Source: Dyadobacter jejuensis (GTDB lineage Bacteria; Bacteroidota; Bacteroidia; Cytophagales; Spirosomataceae). Taken from it: DNA of 64,000 nt. The notes beneath the pieces were generated by a model. It was given only the letters and a program-made list of their open reading frames with translations, had not been told where the DNA came from and searched no databases. Shown one piece after another: positions 33,867-43,220 of the stretch (the first letter of the stretch is position 1; every line of letters starts with the position of its first letter). Both the position numbers and the translations under genes were made by a program. The DNA lies in the NCBI RefSeq assembly GCF_003149085.1, contig NZ_QGDT01000013.1, positions 1-64,000 on the forward strand. The letters run 5' to 3'.

Positions 33867-35414
33867 TTAAGGGGATGGGATTTTTGCAATCACTGTAACA
33901 ATGCTTTTGGCGGAAATAGTGAGGCTAGGGCCAGCGTCTATGGGCCGAAGGTCGTGTTGGGCGGAGGTCTTGAATGCCCTGTATGGCTCCAGATCCCCTT
34001 CCTTAGTGCTGAGGTTGACCACTTTGTCATTTTCAGTGGGGTTCACTAGGACGGTGACTATTTCTTTGGCTTCATTCATATAGGCCGATACCAACAGTTC
34101 GCTTTCTTGGCTGCTCTGAACGGCGATTCGTTGGGCACCGGGTTTGATAAATCGACTATACTGGCCCAAAGCCCAGAGCATCTTAGAGGCCTGGAAATTA
34201 CCGTCAGTTTTGTTTTTGTCGATATATATTAAGCCGTCTTTATAGTTGTAAGGAGATATGGCTAGCCACCAATGCCAGGCCGAAGCTTGGGCATATACCA
34301 GGTCGTTATGAATTACCCCCGCCACATAGAGCGCAGGGTCTATCCCCAAGTCTTTTTTATTGCCGTTTATGTCCCCAGCATTATTTCCGAGTATACAATA
34401 TTCCGACATCCAGTAGCGTAGGCCAGGTACGGTTCCGATGGCTTCGGCGACTTTTTTACGTTTAGAAATGGCCACTGCCGCTGGGGAGGTGGTAAAATAG
34501 CTGTGCGCTGAGATGCCCTTGGAAAGGTTGGGGAGATCACCAACATAATCTTTTGACTTTGGATCGAAAAATGCCTGCACCTGCTGGCCTTGGCCTGCCT
34601 TGTTATGGTCGGCGTACAAAAAGTCAATCTGTCCAGCTTCCGCAATGTCGATTTTAGTCTTGATTCCTTTTTGAATTAAAATGTTGCTCAGAGCCTTGGT
34701 GATTCCGGCGATCTCACCATTCCGGTAAGGAGTTCCCTCTTGCCCTGCATTGGTCCAGTCCCATTGAGGCTCGTTCACAGGGCTAATATAGTCGAAGTCA
34801 ACGCCTGTTTTACCATGCAGGCCAGCCAATACTTCAGCAAGGTAAGTGGCATAGTCGTCAAACCGATCCTCGGCCAAGTTAGGGATTCCTTTATTAGCCC
34901 CGTCCTTGCTGGCGTAGCCCTTTTTGTTCTTAGTCATGAAAACAGGAGGGCTATTGGGAAAGGCTAGGAACTGACTGACCCCACGGGATTGGGCAGCCTT
35001 CAAAAACCAGCTTTGACCGGCTTGTTTGTTCCAGTTGTAGGTGCCATCGGCATTTAAAAAAGATTCTGCACGGCGCCATTCGTCCTTTATATCGCTGTTT
35101 TCGCCCTGTTCGCTACTGCCGGCGCCAATATTGAATCGCCATAGGGATAGGCCGATACCAACTGGCTGTCCATTTTGAAGGGTGTCTTGGCTAAAGAGTA
35201 AATCGGCTATAGCGTTTTTCTTGCTGTCGGGCCATTGTCCTACAAACTGGCAGGACCAAGCATCGGAAGCGCCAAAATGTTCGATGGTCTGGTACGTTTC
35301 CGCCGGGTTGATGATCAATTTCAGCGTGGGTGACTGTCTGGGCTGGGCCGAGGCAATTCCTGTAACGAACAGGCTTAGAGTAAGGTAGAAAAGGGATTTT
35401 ATGGAAATGCGCAT
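33867..35414 (-). CDS. GH30 glycoside hydrolase (endo-beta-1,6-galactanase type)
   Basis: This is a secreted retaining hydrolase. I start it at MRISIKSLFYL, five residues inside the longest frame, because this gives a clean signal peptide. It has a (beta/alpha)8 barrel with acid/base Glu in PVNEPQWDW (about 215) and nucleophile Glu in MSEYCIL (about 338), plus the side beta-domain at the C-terminus. HFGASDAWSCQFVG and LWRFNIGAGSSEQG resemble the endo-beta-1,6-galactanase branch. It probably cuts beta-1,6-galactan side chains, but xylanase and glucosidase activities also occur in GH30. It lies 36 nt after the PNPOx-like gene. Confidence 0.85.
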   Translation of the reverse strand: MRISIKSLFYLTLSLFVTGIASAQPRQSPTLKLIINPAETYQTIEHFGASDAWSCQFVGQWPDSKKNAIADLLFSQDTLQNGQPVGIGLSLWRFNIGAGSSEQGENSDIKDEWRRAESFLNADGTYNWNKQAGQSWFLKAAQSRGVSQFLAFPNSPPVFMTKNKKGYASKDGANKGIPNLAEDRFDDYATYLAEVLAGLHGKTGVDFDYISPVNEPQWDWTNAGQEGTPYRNGEIAGITKALSNILIQKGIKTKIDIAEAGQIDFLYADHNKAGQGQQVQAFFDPKSKDYVGDLPNLSKGISAHSYFTTSPAAVAISKRKKVAEAIGTVPGLRYWMSEYCILGNNAGDINGNKKDLGIDPALYVAGVIHNDLVYAQASAWHWWLAISPYNYKDGLIYIDKNKTDGNFQASKMLWALGQYSRFIKPGAQRIAVQSSQESELLVSAYMNEAKEIVTVLVNPTENDKVVNLSTKEGDLEPYRAFKTSAQHDLRPIDAGPSLTISAKSIVTVIAKIPSP

Positions 35415-35450
35415 GAGGTAAACGGGCAAGTAGTATATTTAAATTTGGTT

Positions 35451-36005
35451 TTAAGTCAATTTTGTGTCAAAGATACTGGTTTCGAATCCATCGATACTCT
35501 TTCTGTTCTTTCTCGACCAATATTCGGCAATGCCCTCTTCCCCTTGTTTGGTGGCCCATTCGTTGAGTTCATGACGGTCGCCCTGATAGTCCATCAATGG
35601 TACGGCCATTCCACAGGACGATTGGACCGTGTCGATCTCTAAATCGAATAGCTGTCTAGAACCGGGTAGGGCAGGGAATAGATGGATAAACTCCTCCCAT
35701 TGGGCATCCCTAGGATGATAGGCCTTGGCAGTTCCATACAGGCGCAATATCAATGGTTTTCCTTCGAAGGCACAAAACATCAGGGTCATTCGGTCGTTCT
35801 CTAACAGATGGGCGGCGGTTTCGTTACCACTCCCCGTGACATTGAGCCATATTACCCTATTTGGTGAGAGCACGCGTAGGCTGTCCATCCCTTTTGGGGA
35901 TACATTGACGGTGCCTTTTGCGGCGGCAGTTCCCACAAAAAACAACTTTTGGGAGGCAATAAATTGCTTATGCGCATCCGTGATTTGTGCTGTTATCTTT
36001 CCCAT
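35451..36005 (-). CDS. Pyridoxamine 5'-phosphate oxidase-family protein
   Basis: This 184-aa protein has the split-barrel flavin-binding fold of the PNPOx-like superfamily: QKLFFVGTAAAKGTVNVSPKG at the start, VIWLNVTGSGNETAAHLLEN and MTLMFCAFEGKPLILRLYGT. It lacks the features of true PdxH. Likely FMN- or F420-type redox activity on an unknown small molecule. As the first gene of the GH30/GH95 unit it may simply share the promoter in 36006-36659. Confidence 0.75.
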   Translation of the reverse strand: MGKITAQITDAHKQFIASQKLFFVGTAAAKGTVNVSPKGMDSLRVLSPNRVIWLNVTGSGNETAAHLLENDRMTLMFCAFEGKPLILRLYGTAKAYHPRDAQWEEFIHLFPALPGSRQLFDLEIDTVQSSCGMAVPLMDYQGDRHELNEWATKQGEEGIAEYWSRKNRKSIDGFETSIFDTKLT

Positions 36006-36659
36006 TGATTTTCCGATTATTTGATTTTTGGACTTTTTACCTGTCTGTCGTTTAGGGTTAAATCTACTTTATACAAGTAAATATACACAGTCTTGTCCCG
36101 AGGCCACCCTTTGAGCCGCTCGAATGCGCTAAATTTTGTAACAGGGCTACAGCAGAATAGGAGAAAAATAGATGGACAGGTTCATAGTTTAGGAGGCTTT
36201 CGCGCTTTCGAATCCGGTGCTACCTAATGGTTTTAAGCTAACTACCCGTATCCATTGATATAGTCAAAACCTACAGGATACTAACTTTCTGTTGGGTAAA
36301 ATCAGCCCACTGTCTTTCCTAATTATGGCCGTATTTATTCTCGTATTGGTATCAAGAACCCCTGTTTTATCGGCGTAATTAGCCGATTATGCGCTCTTCA
36401 CTTTAAGATTATCCCTGATAATAACCATTTTAGCTGAAATTCTTGTTAACGTACAAGAAAAATAGTGTAAAATGCCAATGGGGTAATATTTTACTAGTGC
36501 AGGGTAATTTCGAATAATCTTCTTACAATTTATTCTATTCTCTTTGTATAAATCTTTTTCTTATAGGATAAACACAATTCCAGGTTTAATTCTTAAAAGG
36601 ATTTTTGACATCATGATATGTAAAGAGGAGAAGGTATTTAGATTTTAAACCAAGCATAA
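36006..36659. other. Divergent regulatory region between two PUL operons
   Basis: This 654-bp stretch separates the leftward PNPOx-GH30-GH95-DUF5996 unit from the rightward GH127-sulfatase unit. No gene is seen. TTTG at 36543-36546 could be a -33 element, but no good -7 box follows. It is the expected place for binding by the AraC regulator encoded at 42025-42921, though I cannot identify its site. Confidence 0.35.
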
Positions 36660-38690
36660 ATGAAAACTACAAAACTCATATTTCTTTCCCTAGGGTTGTT
36701 GGCCATGCAACCTTCTCAGGCGCAGCAGAAAGGCATTATCAATAACGCCGACAGTCCCTATGTGACGCTTAAGAGCATAAATATGGGCGACTGTCAGTGG
36801 ACGTCGGGTTTTTGGGCCGATAAATTTAAAAAGGCCGAAGAAGTGATGGTTCCGAACATGGGTACCTTGTTGAAGGGAGATATAGGCCATGGACTGAATA
36901 ACTTTAAAATTGCGGCAGGCCTCAAAGAAGGCAAGCACCAAGGTTTCCCCTGGCACGATGGCGATTTTTACAAATGGATGGAGGCCTCTACCTATATCTA
37001 TGCGCATAACAAGGATCCTAAAATCCTAAAAGAGCTCGATGATATTATCGACATCATTGGTAAAGCGCAGGAAAAAGATGGATACCTACAAACTAAAATC
37101 CAAATCGATCCTAAAGTAGATCGCTATGAAAACAGACGTTTCCATGAAATGTACAATAGTGGTCACCTCTTTACCAGCGCATGTATTCATTACAGGGTAA
37201 CAGGGCAGACCAATTTTTTGGATATTGCCAAAAAGCATGCCGACCTGTTGTACTCTGTTTTTATGCCTGAGAATAAGCATTATGGACGATTCGGTTTTAA
37301 CCAAACCCAGATCATCGGGCTGGTGGAACTTTACAGGACTACAAAAGATCATCGCTACCTCCAACTGGCTGAGAAATTTATAAATAACCGTGGGAAGTAC
37401 AAGGTAGAAGACGATGAGACTACCCTGGGCTATCCTATAGGGGATATGGTGCAGGAGCGGACCCCATTGCGCGAGTCTACGGAGGCGGTAGGCCATGCCG
37501 TGTTAGCACTTTATTATTATGCAGGTGCGGCCGATGTAGCGGCCGAAACGGGCGAAAAGGCTTTGATTGAGGCTTTGGATAGGCTTTGGGATAATGTTAC
37601 ACAAAAGAAAATGTATGTTACCGGAGCGGTAGGACAGGCGCATTATGGCCGATCGACCAGTAAGGATAAGATCGAAGAAGGTTTTATTGACGAGTACATG
37701 ATGCCCAATATGACGGCTTATAACGAAACTTGTGCTAATGTTTGTAACTCTATGTTTAGCTATAGGATGATGGGCCTAAAAGGGGAGTCCAAATATGCCG
37801 ATGTGATGGAGCTGGTATTGTTCAATAGTGCGCTATCGGGTATCAGCATAGAAGGTAAAGATTATTTCTACAGCAATCCTTTAAGGATGCTCAATAACTC
37901 CAGAGATTACACCAAACATAACACGGAATTGCCGGTTAGGCAGTCTTATTTGGAGTGTTTCTGTTGCCCACCAAATTTGGTGCGGACCATTGCGCAGCTT
38001 TCGGGCTGGGCCTATAGCCTATCGCCTAAAGGGGTTTCGGTCAATTTGTATGGAGGTAACACCTTAAATACGCATTTGTTGGATGGGTCCAAACTTAAGC
38101 TTACCCAAGAAACCCAATATCCGTGGGATGGCGCAGTGAAGCTGACTGTAGACGAGTGCAAAGAGGCTCCTTTCGAAATGATGTTAAGGATTCCGGAGTG
38201 GGCTAAAGGAGCGAAAGTGACGGTAAATGGGAAAGATATTGGCGTAGTAGTAGAGCCAGGACACTATGCCAAGGTGGATCGTTTTTGGAAAAAGGGCGAC
38301 GTGGTAAGTGTTAACCTGCCTATGCCAGTGATGTTAATTGAAGGGAATTCACGAATTGAGGAGGTCCGCAATCAGGTGGCTATTAAAAGAGGACCTATCG
38401 TTTATTGTTTAGAATCGACGGATTTGCCCAAAGACGTCAGCATCTTGGATGCCTATTTGCCAGGTTCCGAACAGCTGGATGTTAAATTTCAGCCGGAGTT
38501 TTTAGGAGGGGTGAGTACGATTTCAGGAAATATCATGCTCCGCAAAGATGAGGTACAGGGAATGTACCAGTCGATTTCAAAGCCTGAATGGCAAAAGGTA
38601 AAAACGAGTTTCGTTCCATATTTTGCCTGGAGTAATAGGGGACAAAGTGAGATGACCGTGTGGTTGCCGATTATGTGGGACAAAAAATAA
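36660..38690 (+). CDS. GH127 glycoside hydrolase, secreted
   Basis: This 676-aa enzyme has a signal peptide (LIFLSLGLLAMQPSQAQQ) and an (alpha/alpha)6 barrel. Glu356, Cys358, Cys435 and Cys436 (ETC and FCCPPN) have exactly the spacing of the zinc ligands of beta-L-arabinofuranosidase HypBA1 (Glu338, Cys340, Cys417, Cys418), with Cys435 as candidate nucleophile and Glu340 matching its acid/base. GH127 also contains 3,6-anhydro-D-galactosidases from carrageenan-degrading marine Bacteroidota. With two sulfatases directly downstream (18 nt to the first), the second activity is as likely as the first here. Confidence 0.88.
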   Translation: MKTTKLIFLSLGLLAMQPSQAQQKGIINNADSPYVTLKSINMGDCQWTSGFWADKFKKAEEVMVPNMGTLLKGDIGHGLNNFKIAAGLKEGKHQGFPWHDGDFYKWMEASTYIYAHNKDPKILKELDDIIDIIGKAQEKDGYLQTKIQIDPKVDRYENRRFHEMYNSGHLFTSACIHYRVTGQTNFLDIAKKHADLLYSVFMPENKHYGRFGFNQTQIIGLVELYRTTKDHRYLQLAEKFINNRGKYKVEDDETTLGYPIGDMVQERTPLRESTEAVGHAVLALYYYAGAADVAAETGEKALIEALDRLWDNVTQKKMYVTGAVGQAHYGRSTSKDKIEEGFIDEYMMPNMTAYNETCANVCNSMFSYRMMGLKGESKYADVMELVLFNSALSGISIEGKDYFYSNPLRMLNNSRDYTKHNTELPVRQSYLECFCCPPNLVRTIAQLSGWAYSLSPKGVSVNLYGGNTLNTHLLDGSKLKLTQETQYPWDGAVKLTVDECKEAPFEMMLRIPEWAKGAKVTVNGKDIGVVVEPGHYAKVDRFWKKGDVVSVNLPMPVMLIEGNSRIEEVRNQVAIKRGPIVYCLESTDLPKDVSILDAYLPGSEQLDVKFQPEFLGGVSTISGNIMLRKDEVQGMYQSISKPEWQKVKTSFVPYFAWSNRGQSEMTVWLPIMWDKK

Positions 38691-38708
38691 TCTAAATCCA
38701 AAAATCAG

Positions 38709-40337
38709 ATGAAAACGTTATTGAAGTCGGCCGTTTTGATGCTTTTGGTTCATTGTGCCAGCGCCCAGAAAAGACCCAATGTACTGTTTATTGCCATAGA
38801 CGATCTACGTCCCGAATTAGGGTGCTATGGCTCGGACCAGGCGATTACCCCAAACTTAGATGCCTTGTCGCAGAGAGGACTCCTATTCAATAAGGCTTAT
38901 TGTCAGCAGGCTATTTGTAGTCCTTCCAGGGCGAGTCTGATGACCGGGGCTAGGCCGGAGACCATCAAAGTGATAGAAAACTATACCTATTTCCGAGATC
39001 TAAATCCGGATATAGTCACCCTGCCCCAGCATTTCAGGGAGAATGGATACGAAACCGTCTACTGTGGCAAAATTTTCCACGGAGAATATACCGATGATGA
39101 AAAGTCTTGGAGTTGGCAGCCGGCCGTGAAGGCACTGGGTATAAAAAGGCCTCATTTGCCTGGAGGATATGCCCTGCCCAACAACCAGGAGACCTTCAAA
39201 AAAGATAAATCGGCGATGGTCAAAAAATATGGTGAAGCCGCCAAATACGGAATAGGGAATGGTCCTGCCTATGAGTTTGCCGATGTGCCTGATGTCACCT
39301 ACGAGGATGGGTATAATACCCAGCTGGCTATCGCTACTATGAAAGATATGGCTAAAAATGATGATAAGCCGTTCTTCTTAGGCCTAGGTTTTCATAGGCC
39401 TCACCTCAACTGGCAAGCGCCGAAGCGTTATTGGGATATGTACGACGAGGACAAAATTAGCTTGGCAACACAGAAAGAGGGGCCTAAAGGTGGGGCAGCA
39501 ATGGGCTTACACGCTTCTTTCGAATTGCGTACTCGTTACGACATCCCTAAGGAAGGGGCTATCGACGACAAAATGGCGGTCAACCTCAAGCATGCCTATT
39601 TGGCTTGTGTGAGCTACGTAGATGCACAAATAGGTATGATGCTAGCGGCGCTCGATGAGGCCGGTTTACGAGAAAATACCATCGTCATTATTTGGTCCGA
39701 TCATGGCTGGCACTTGGGCGATATGGGGATTTGGGGAAAGGCTACCAACTATGAAATCGCCACCAGGGTGCCCTTAATCATCTCGGCGCCATCGATGAAA
39801 GAATCCATACGGGGTCAAAAGACCGACGCTTTGGTTGAATTGGTAGACATGTACCCAAGCCTTTGCGAGTTAGCGGGAATCTCGAAGCCAAGCCACTTAG
39901 AAGGACATAGCTTTGCGCCCTTAATGGAAAACCCCGAATTGAAGTGGAAGAAGGCCGTATTTAGTCAATATCCTGATCCTGCTCTGAGGGAATGGGCCGC
40001 CAACCCGCTTTCGCCAGGTATGCGTGAAACTTATTTTGGCCCCCTCATTGAGGAGGTAGAGGGTCATATCAAAGATCAACAGAAGGGTAAATGGGATAGG
40101 GAATTGTTTGAAAAATATTTGATGGGCTATAGCATGCGTACCAAAGACTACCGATTGGTGGTATGGAAAGATACCCGCAAGCCCAAAGCCGATCCTATTG
40201 ATATAGAATTGTATGATTTGTCGAAAGACCCCGCCGAAATGGTAAACATTGCCAGCAAGAAAAAAGCCACCATTCACAAGCTTATGAACCAGTTCAATGC
40301 GGGCTGGCAAGGCAATCTGCCCGATCATCATATGTAG
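38709..40337 (+). CDS. Sulfatase, S1 family, iduronate-2-sulfatase-like
   Basis: This 542-aa secreted enzyme (signal peptide to about residue 19) has the formylglycine motif C70-S-P-S-R74 within CSPSRASLMTG, which needs oxidation by a sulfatase-maturating enzyme to become active. Calcium-site residues are in IAIDDLRPELGCYG, and further alkaline-phosphatase-fold motifs are GFHRPHLNW, IIWSDHGWHLGDMG and WGKATNYE. It most resembles iduronate-2-sulfatase-like S1 members, which in marine Bacteroidota include carrageenan-active enzymes. It lies between GH127 and a second sulfatase. Confidence 0.9.
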   Translation: MKTLLKSAVLMLLVHCASAQKRPNVLFIAIDDLRPELGCYGSDQAITPNLDALSQRGLLFNKAYCQQAICSPSRASLMTGARPETIKVIENYTYFRDLNPDIVTLPQHFRENGYETVYCGKIFHGEYTDDEKSWSWQPAVKALGIKRPHLPGGYALPNNQETFKKDKSAMVKKYGEAAKYGIGNGPAYEFADVPDVTYEDGYNTQLAIATMKDMAKNDDKPFFLGLGFHRPHLNWQAPKRYWDMYDEDKISLATQKEGPKGGAAMGLHASFELRTRYDIPKEGAIDDKMAVNLKHAYLACVSYVDAQIGMMLAALDEAGLRENTIVIIWSDHGWHLGDMGIWGKATNYEIATRVPLIISAPSMKESIRGQKTDALVELVDMYPSLCELAGISKPSHLEGHSFAPLMENPELKWKKAVFSQYPDPALREWAANPLSPGMRETYFGPLIEEVEGHIKDQQKGKWDRELFEKYLMGYSMRTKDYRLVVWKDTRKPKADPIDIELYDLSKDPAEMVNIASKKKATIHKLMNQFNAGWQGNLPDHHM

Positions 40338-40485
40338 TTAGTCAGGCCTATTGAAGGCCTATAGGCTAACGGACCGTACCACAGCGTCATCGAGGCCCGA
40401 ACCGTGAATTCGGAGCAAGGTCTCGAAGAAGGGCTGGCATAAAAATCCTTGTAGCGAATATTTAAAAGAAAATTTAAAGTAATTA

Positions 40486-41937
40486 ATGATGAACAAGAAC
40501 TCATATCGTTTTCAGTATCTGTTGGGCTTATTGATGCTGGTTGGCATTGGGCTGGTGCAGGCACAAAACGCCAAACCCAATATATTAGTAGTGCTTTGTG
40601 ACGACCTGGGCTATGCCGATGTCGGTTTCAACGGATCGAAGGATATTGTAACTCCCCATCTGGATAAACTAGCCAAAGGTGGAGCTCACTTTACCTCGGC
40701 CTATGTGGCGCACCCTTTTTGTGGCCCGAGTAGGGCTGCACTGTTCACGGGGCGCTATCCACATGTGATCGGCACGCCTTTCAACCTCCGCGACGACGGG
40801 GTGAAAACCGATGATGGGGTGCCTACCAATGAGGTATATATTAGCAACGTCCTACACGATGCAGGGTATTACACCGGAATTGTAGGGAAATGGCATTTGG
40901 GATATGCGGATCAGTTCCACCCCAACAACCGAGGCTTCGACGACTTCTATGGCTTTCTGGGTGGGGGGCATAATTATTTCCCTGAACAATTTTCGCCCTT
41001 ATATGAAAAACAAGCCAAGGCGGGAGTGTATCCTATACGAGAGTATATCAAACCCTTACAGCATAATGGGAAGTGGGTTCAGGAAAAAGAATACGTTACC
41101 GACGGACTATCTCGCGAAGCTATGGGGATGATAAAAGGTGCTGCAAGTAATAAAAAGCCCTTCTTCCTATATCTGGCCTACAATGCCCCTCATGTACCTT
41201 TGGAGGCCAAAGAAGAGGATTTGAAGCACTTTGCCCATATTAAAGATAAGGACCGTAGGACCTATGCAGCCATGGTATATGCCGTCGATAGGGGGGTAGG
41301 GGAAATTGTGAAGGTCCTAAAAGAGACCAATCAATATGATAATACCCTGATAGTCTTTTTGAGCGACAATGGGGGGAACTTCGATCATGGCGCCAATAAT
41401 GAGCCCTTGAAGGGTACCAAAGGCGATACCTTCGAGGGAGGATACCGGGTGCCTATGTTCATGCATTGGCCAGGAAAAATTACGGCCGGTAGTCAGTTCG
41501 ATTTCCCAGTGACTTCCTTGGACCTTTATCCTACATTTGCTCACCTCGCTGGAGCCCAAATACCGAAGGGTAAGAAGCTAGATGGAAAAAATATTATTGA
41601 AAAGGTAATAAAAGGAGAAAACCCTCGCCCCAACGAAATGATCTATGCCTTGCGGTATCGGTTTGGCTATACCGACGTGGGCGCCCGAATGGACGACTGG
41701 AAGGCTACTCGGGTGGCTAATGAGCCATGGCAACTTTTCAATATCAAAAATGACATCGGTGAAAAGCACGATCTTAGTAAAAGATTTCCGGATCGCTTGG
41801 CCAAAATGGTACAGCAGACACAGGAATGGAGCAAAACTCATGTGCAACCGCTATGGTGGTATTACGACAAGGAGGCTGTAATGTGGAAACAGGGACTCAC
41901 TCCGAACTATAAGGAAACTTTTAGTATTGACGAATAA
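40486..41937 (+). CDS. Sulfatase, S1 family, arylsulfatase-like
   Basis: This 483-aa secreted sulfatase (signal peptide to about residue 27) has formylglycine motif C79-G-P-S-R83 in FCGPSRAALFTGRYP. Metal and sulfate-binding motifs are LCDDLGYADVGFNG, YTGIVGKWHLGYADQFHP and FLSDNGGNFDHGANN. It differs clearly from the sulfatase just upstream (149-nt gap), so the two probably remove sulfate from different positions. The combination implies a sulfated substrate, typical of algal or animal polysaccharides rather than of land plants. Confidence 0.9.
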   Translation: MMNKNSYRFQYLLGLLMLVGIGLVQAQNAKPNILVVLCDDLGYADVGFNGSKDIVTPHLDKLAKGGAHFTSAYVAHPFCGPSRAALFTGRYPHVIGTPFNLRDDGVKTDDGVPTNEVYISNVLHDAGYYTGIVGKWHLGYADQFHPNNRGFDDFYGFLGGGHNYFPEQFSPLYEKQAKAGVYPIREYIKPLQHNGKWVQEKEYVTDGLSREAMGMIKGAASNKKPFFLYLAYNAPHVPLEAKEEDLKHFAHIKDKDRRTYAAMVYAVDRGVGEIVKVLKETNQYDNTLIVFLSDNGGNFDHGANNEPLKGTKGDTFEGGYRVPMFMHWPGKITAGSQFDFPVTSLDLYPTFAHLAGAQIPKGKKLDGKNIIEKVIKGENPRPNEMIYALRYRFGYTDVGARMDDWKATRVANEPWQLFNIKNDIGEKHDLSKRFPDRLAKMVQQTQEWSKTHVQPLWWYYDKEAVMWKQGLTPNYKETFSIDE

Positions 41938-42024
41938 AGCACTTAAAAGATTATTCTTAAAGGAGAAATGGCTTAAATTAGTATGGCCAATTATTGGAAT
42001 GGGACAGGACTTAAATGGGGGACT

Positions 42025-42921
42025 ATGAAATTGCTACTGAAAAATACTGAAAATCTATTGAACGATCGTTTGAACGTGATTAAGCGCGAAGTAGCTTGTT
42101 TGGATTCATCTTGGCATTATCACCCCCAGTTTGAGTTGATATATATTTCACAGAGCAACGGAATTCGCTTTGTGGGGGATAGTGTCTCTCAGTTTTTCCC
42201 TGGCGATTTAGTGCTGGTTGGCCCCAATTTGCCTCATTTATGGAGAAACGACCCTTCGTATTATAAAGAGGACGAATCTAAAAAAGTGGAAACAATCATT
42301 CTTAAGTTTACGAAAAATTTTATTGGTGAAGGAACCTTTCAAAACCCCATGTTTGGAGGGGTAAACCATATGCTTGAACAGGCGAAGTATGGGATCAGCT
42401 TCGGTAAAAATACCAGCCGTCGGTTACACCAGGAATTACATCAAATGGTAAACTTATCCCAAGCAGAGCAGTCTATCAAAATGTTAGAGGTGCTCTTTAG
42501 GCTGTCGGTGGCGGAGGACAAGCTGGAACTGTCTTCTTCGGATATGCGGCAGTATACCACCGAAAATTCACAACGTATAGATATGGTGCTCAAATATATT
42601 TCTGATAACCATGCCGAGGAGATTAGCCTCAATGATGTGGCCGATATAGCCTGTATGACTCCAAATTCTTTTTGTAGATTTTTTAAGAAAATGACCAATA
42701 AATCATTCGTTCAGTTTTTGAATGAAGTTCGCATCCGGGATGCTTCTAGGTTGTTGGCTCAAGAGGACTTGCCGATCTCCGAAATCTGTGATATTGTAGG
42801 CTATAAGTCCATTACCAATTTCAATAAGCAGTTCAAGCAGATTGTTGGTAGTACACCCAAAGACTATCGATTGAATAACCTGAACTTGTTCTTTAGTGAT
42901 AAATACAACCAGGTAGGCTAA
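42025..42921 (+). CDS. AraC-family regulator with cupin sensor
   Basis: I start at the ATG giving MKLLLKNTEN; a frame 14 residues longer begins at 41983. An N-terminal cupin (WHYHPQFELIYISQSNG, FFPGDLVLVGPNLPHLW) is followed by the AraC DNA-binding domain (about 195-290, ISLNDVADIACMTPNSFCRF, then ICDIVGYKSITNFNKQFK and GSTPKDYR). This cupin type commonly senses sugars in PULs. Its position inside the sulfatase/transporter cluster makes it the likely local activator. Confidence 0.87.
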   Translation: MKLLLKNTENLLNDRLNVIKREVACLDSSWHYHPQFELIYISQSNGIRFVGDSVSQFFPGDLVLVGPNLPHLWRNDPSYYKEDESKKVETIILKFTKNFIGEGTFQNPMFGGVNHMLEQAKYGISFGKNTSRRLHQELHQMVNLSQAEQSIKMLEVLFRLSVAEDKLELSSSDMRQYTTENSQRIDMVLKYISDNHAEEISLNDVADIACMTPNSFCRFFKKMTNKSFVQFLNEVRIRDASRLLAQEDLPISEICDIVGYKSITNFNKQFKQIVGSTPKDYRLNNLNLFFSDKYNQVG

Positions 42922-43220
42922 GGCCGTAAGGGGCAACTTTTGGATGTCTGCAGGAGGAGGATGGCTTAGCCCTATGGATGTACTTCCGTATATGGTTATA
43001 GGTTTTGGGGTATGAATGAGGGAACATGGGCCTATCTGACGAAAGGGAAGCGCCCATGGGCGGTCATGGAAGGAGAAAGGTAATTTATGACTAAGTTATT
43101 TCACTGCCGCTGGTTCATCGGAGCAGGAGCCTTTGTGGGTAAAATACTGCTAAAGCAGGGTAAGATTCACGAGCCATCAGAACGTATAAAATAGTTAATT
43201 TGTATTAAACACTTAAAAAT
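42922..43220. other. Intergenic region before the transporter gene
   Basis: No gene, terminator or convincing promoter is seen in these 299 bp, apart from an AT-rich stretch just before the transporter start. The transporter to aldolase genes may form their own transcript from here. Confidence 0.3.
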
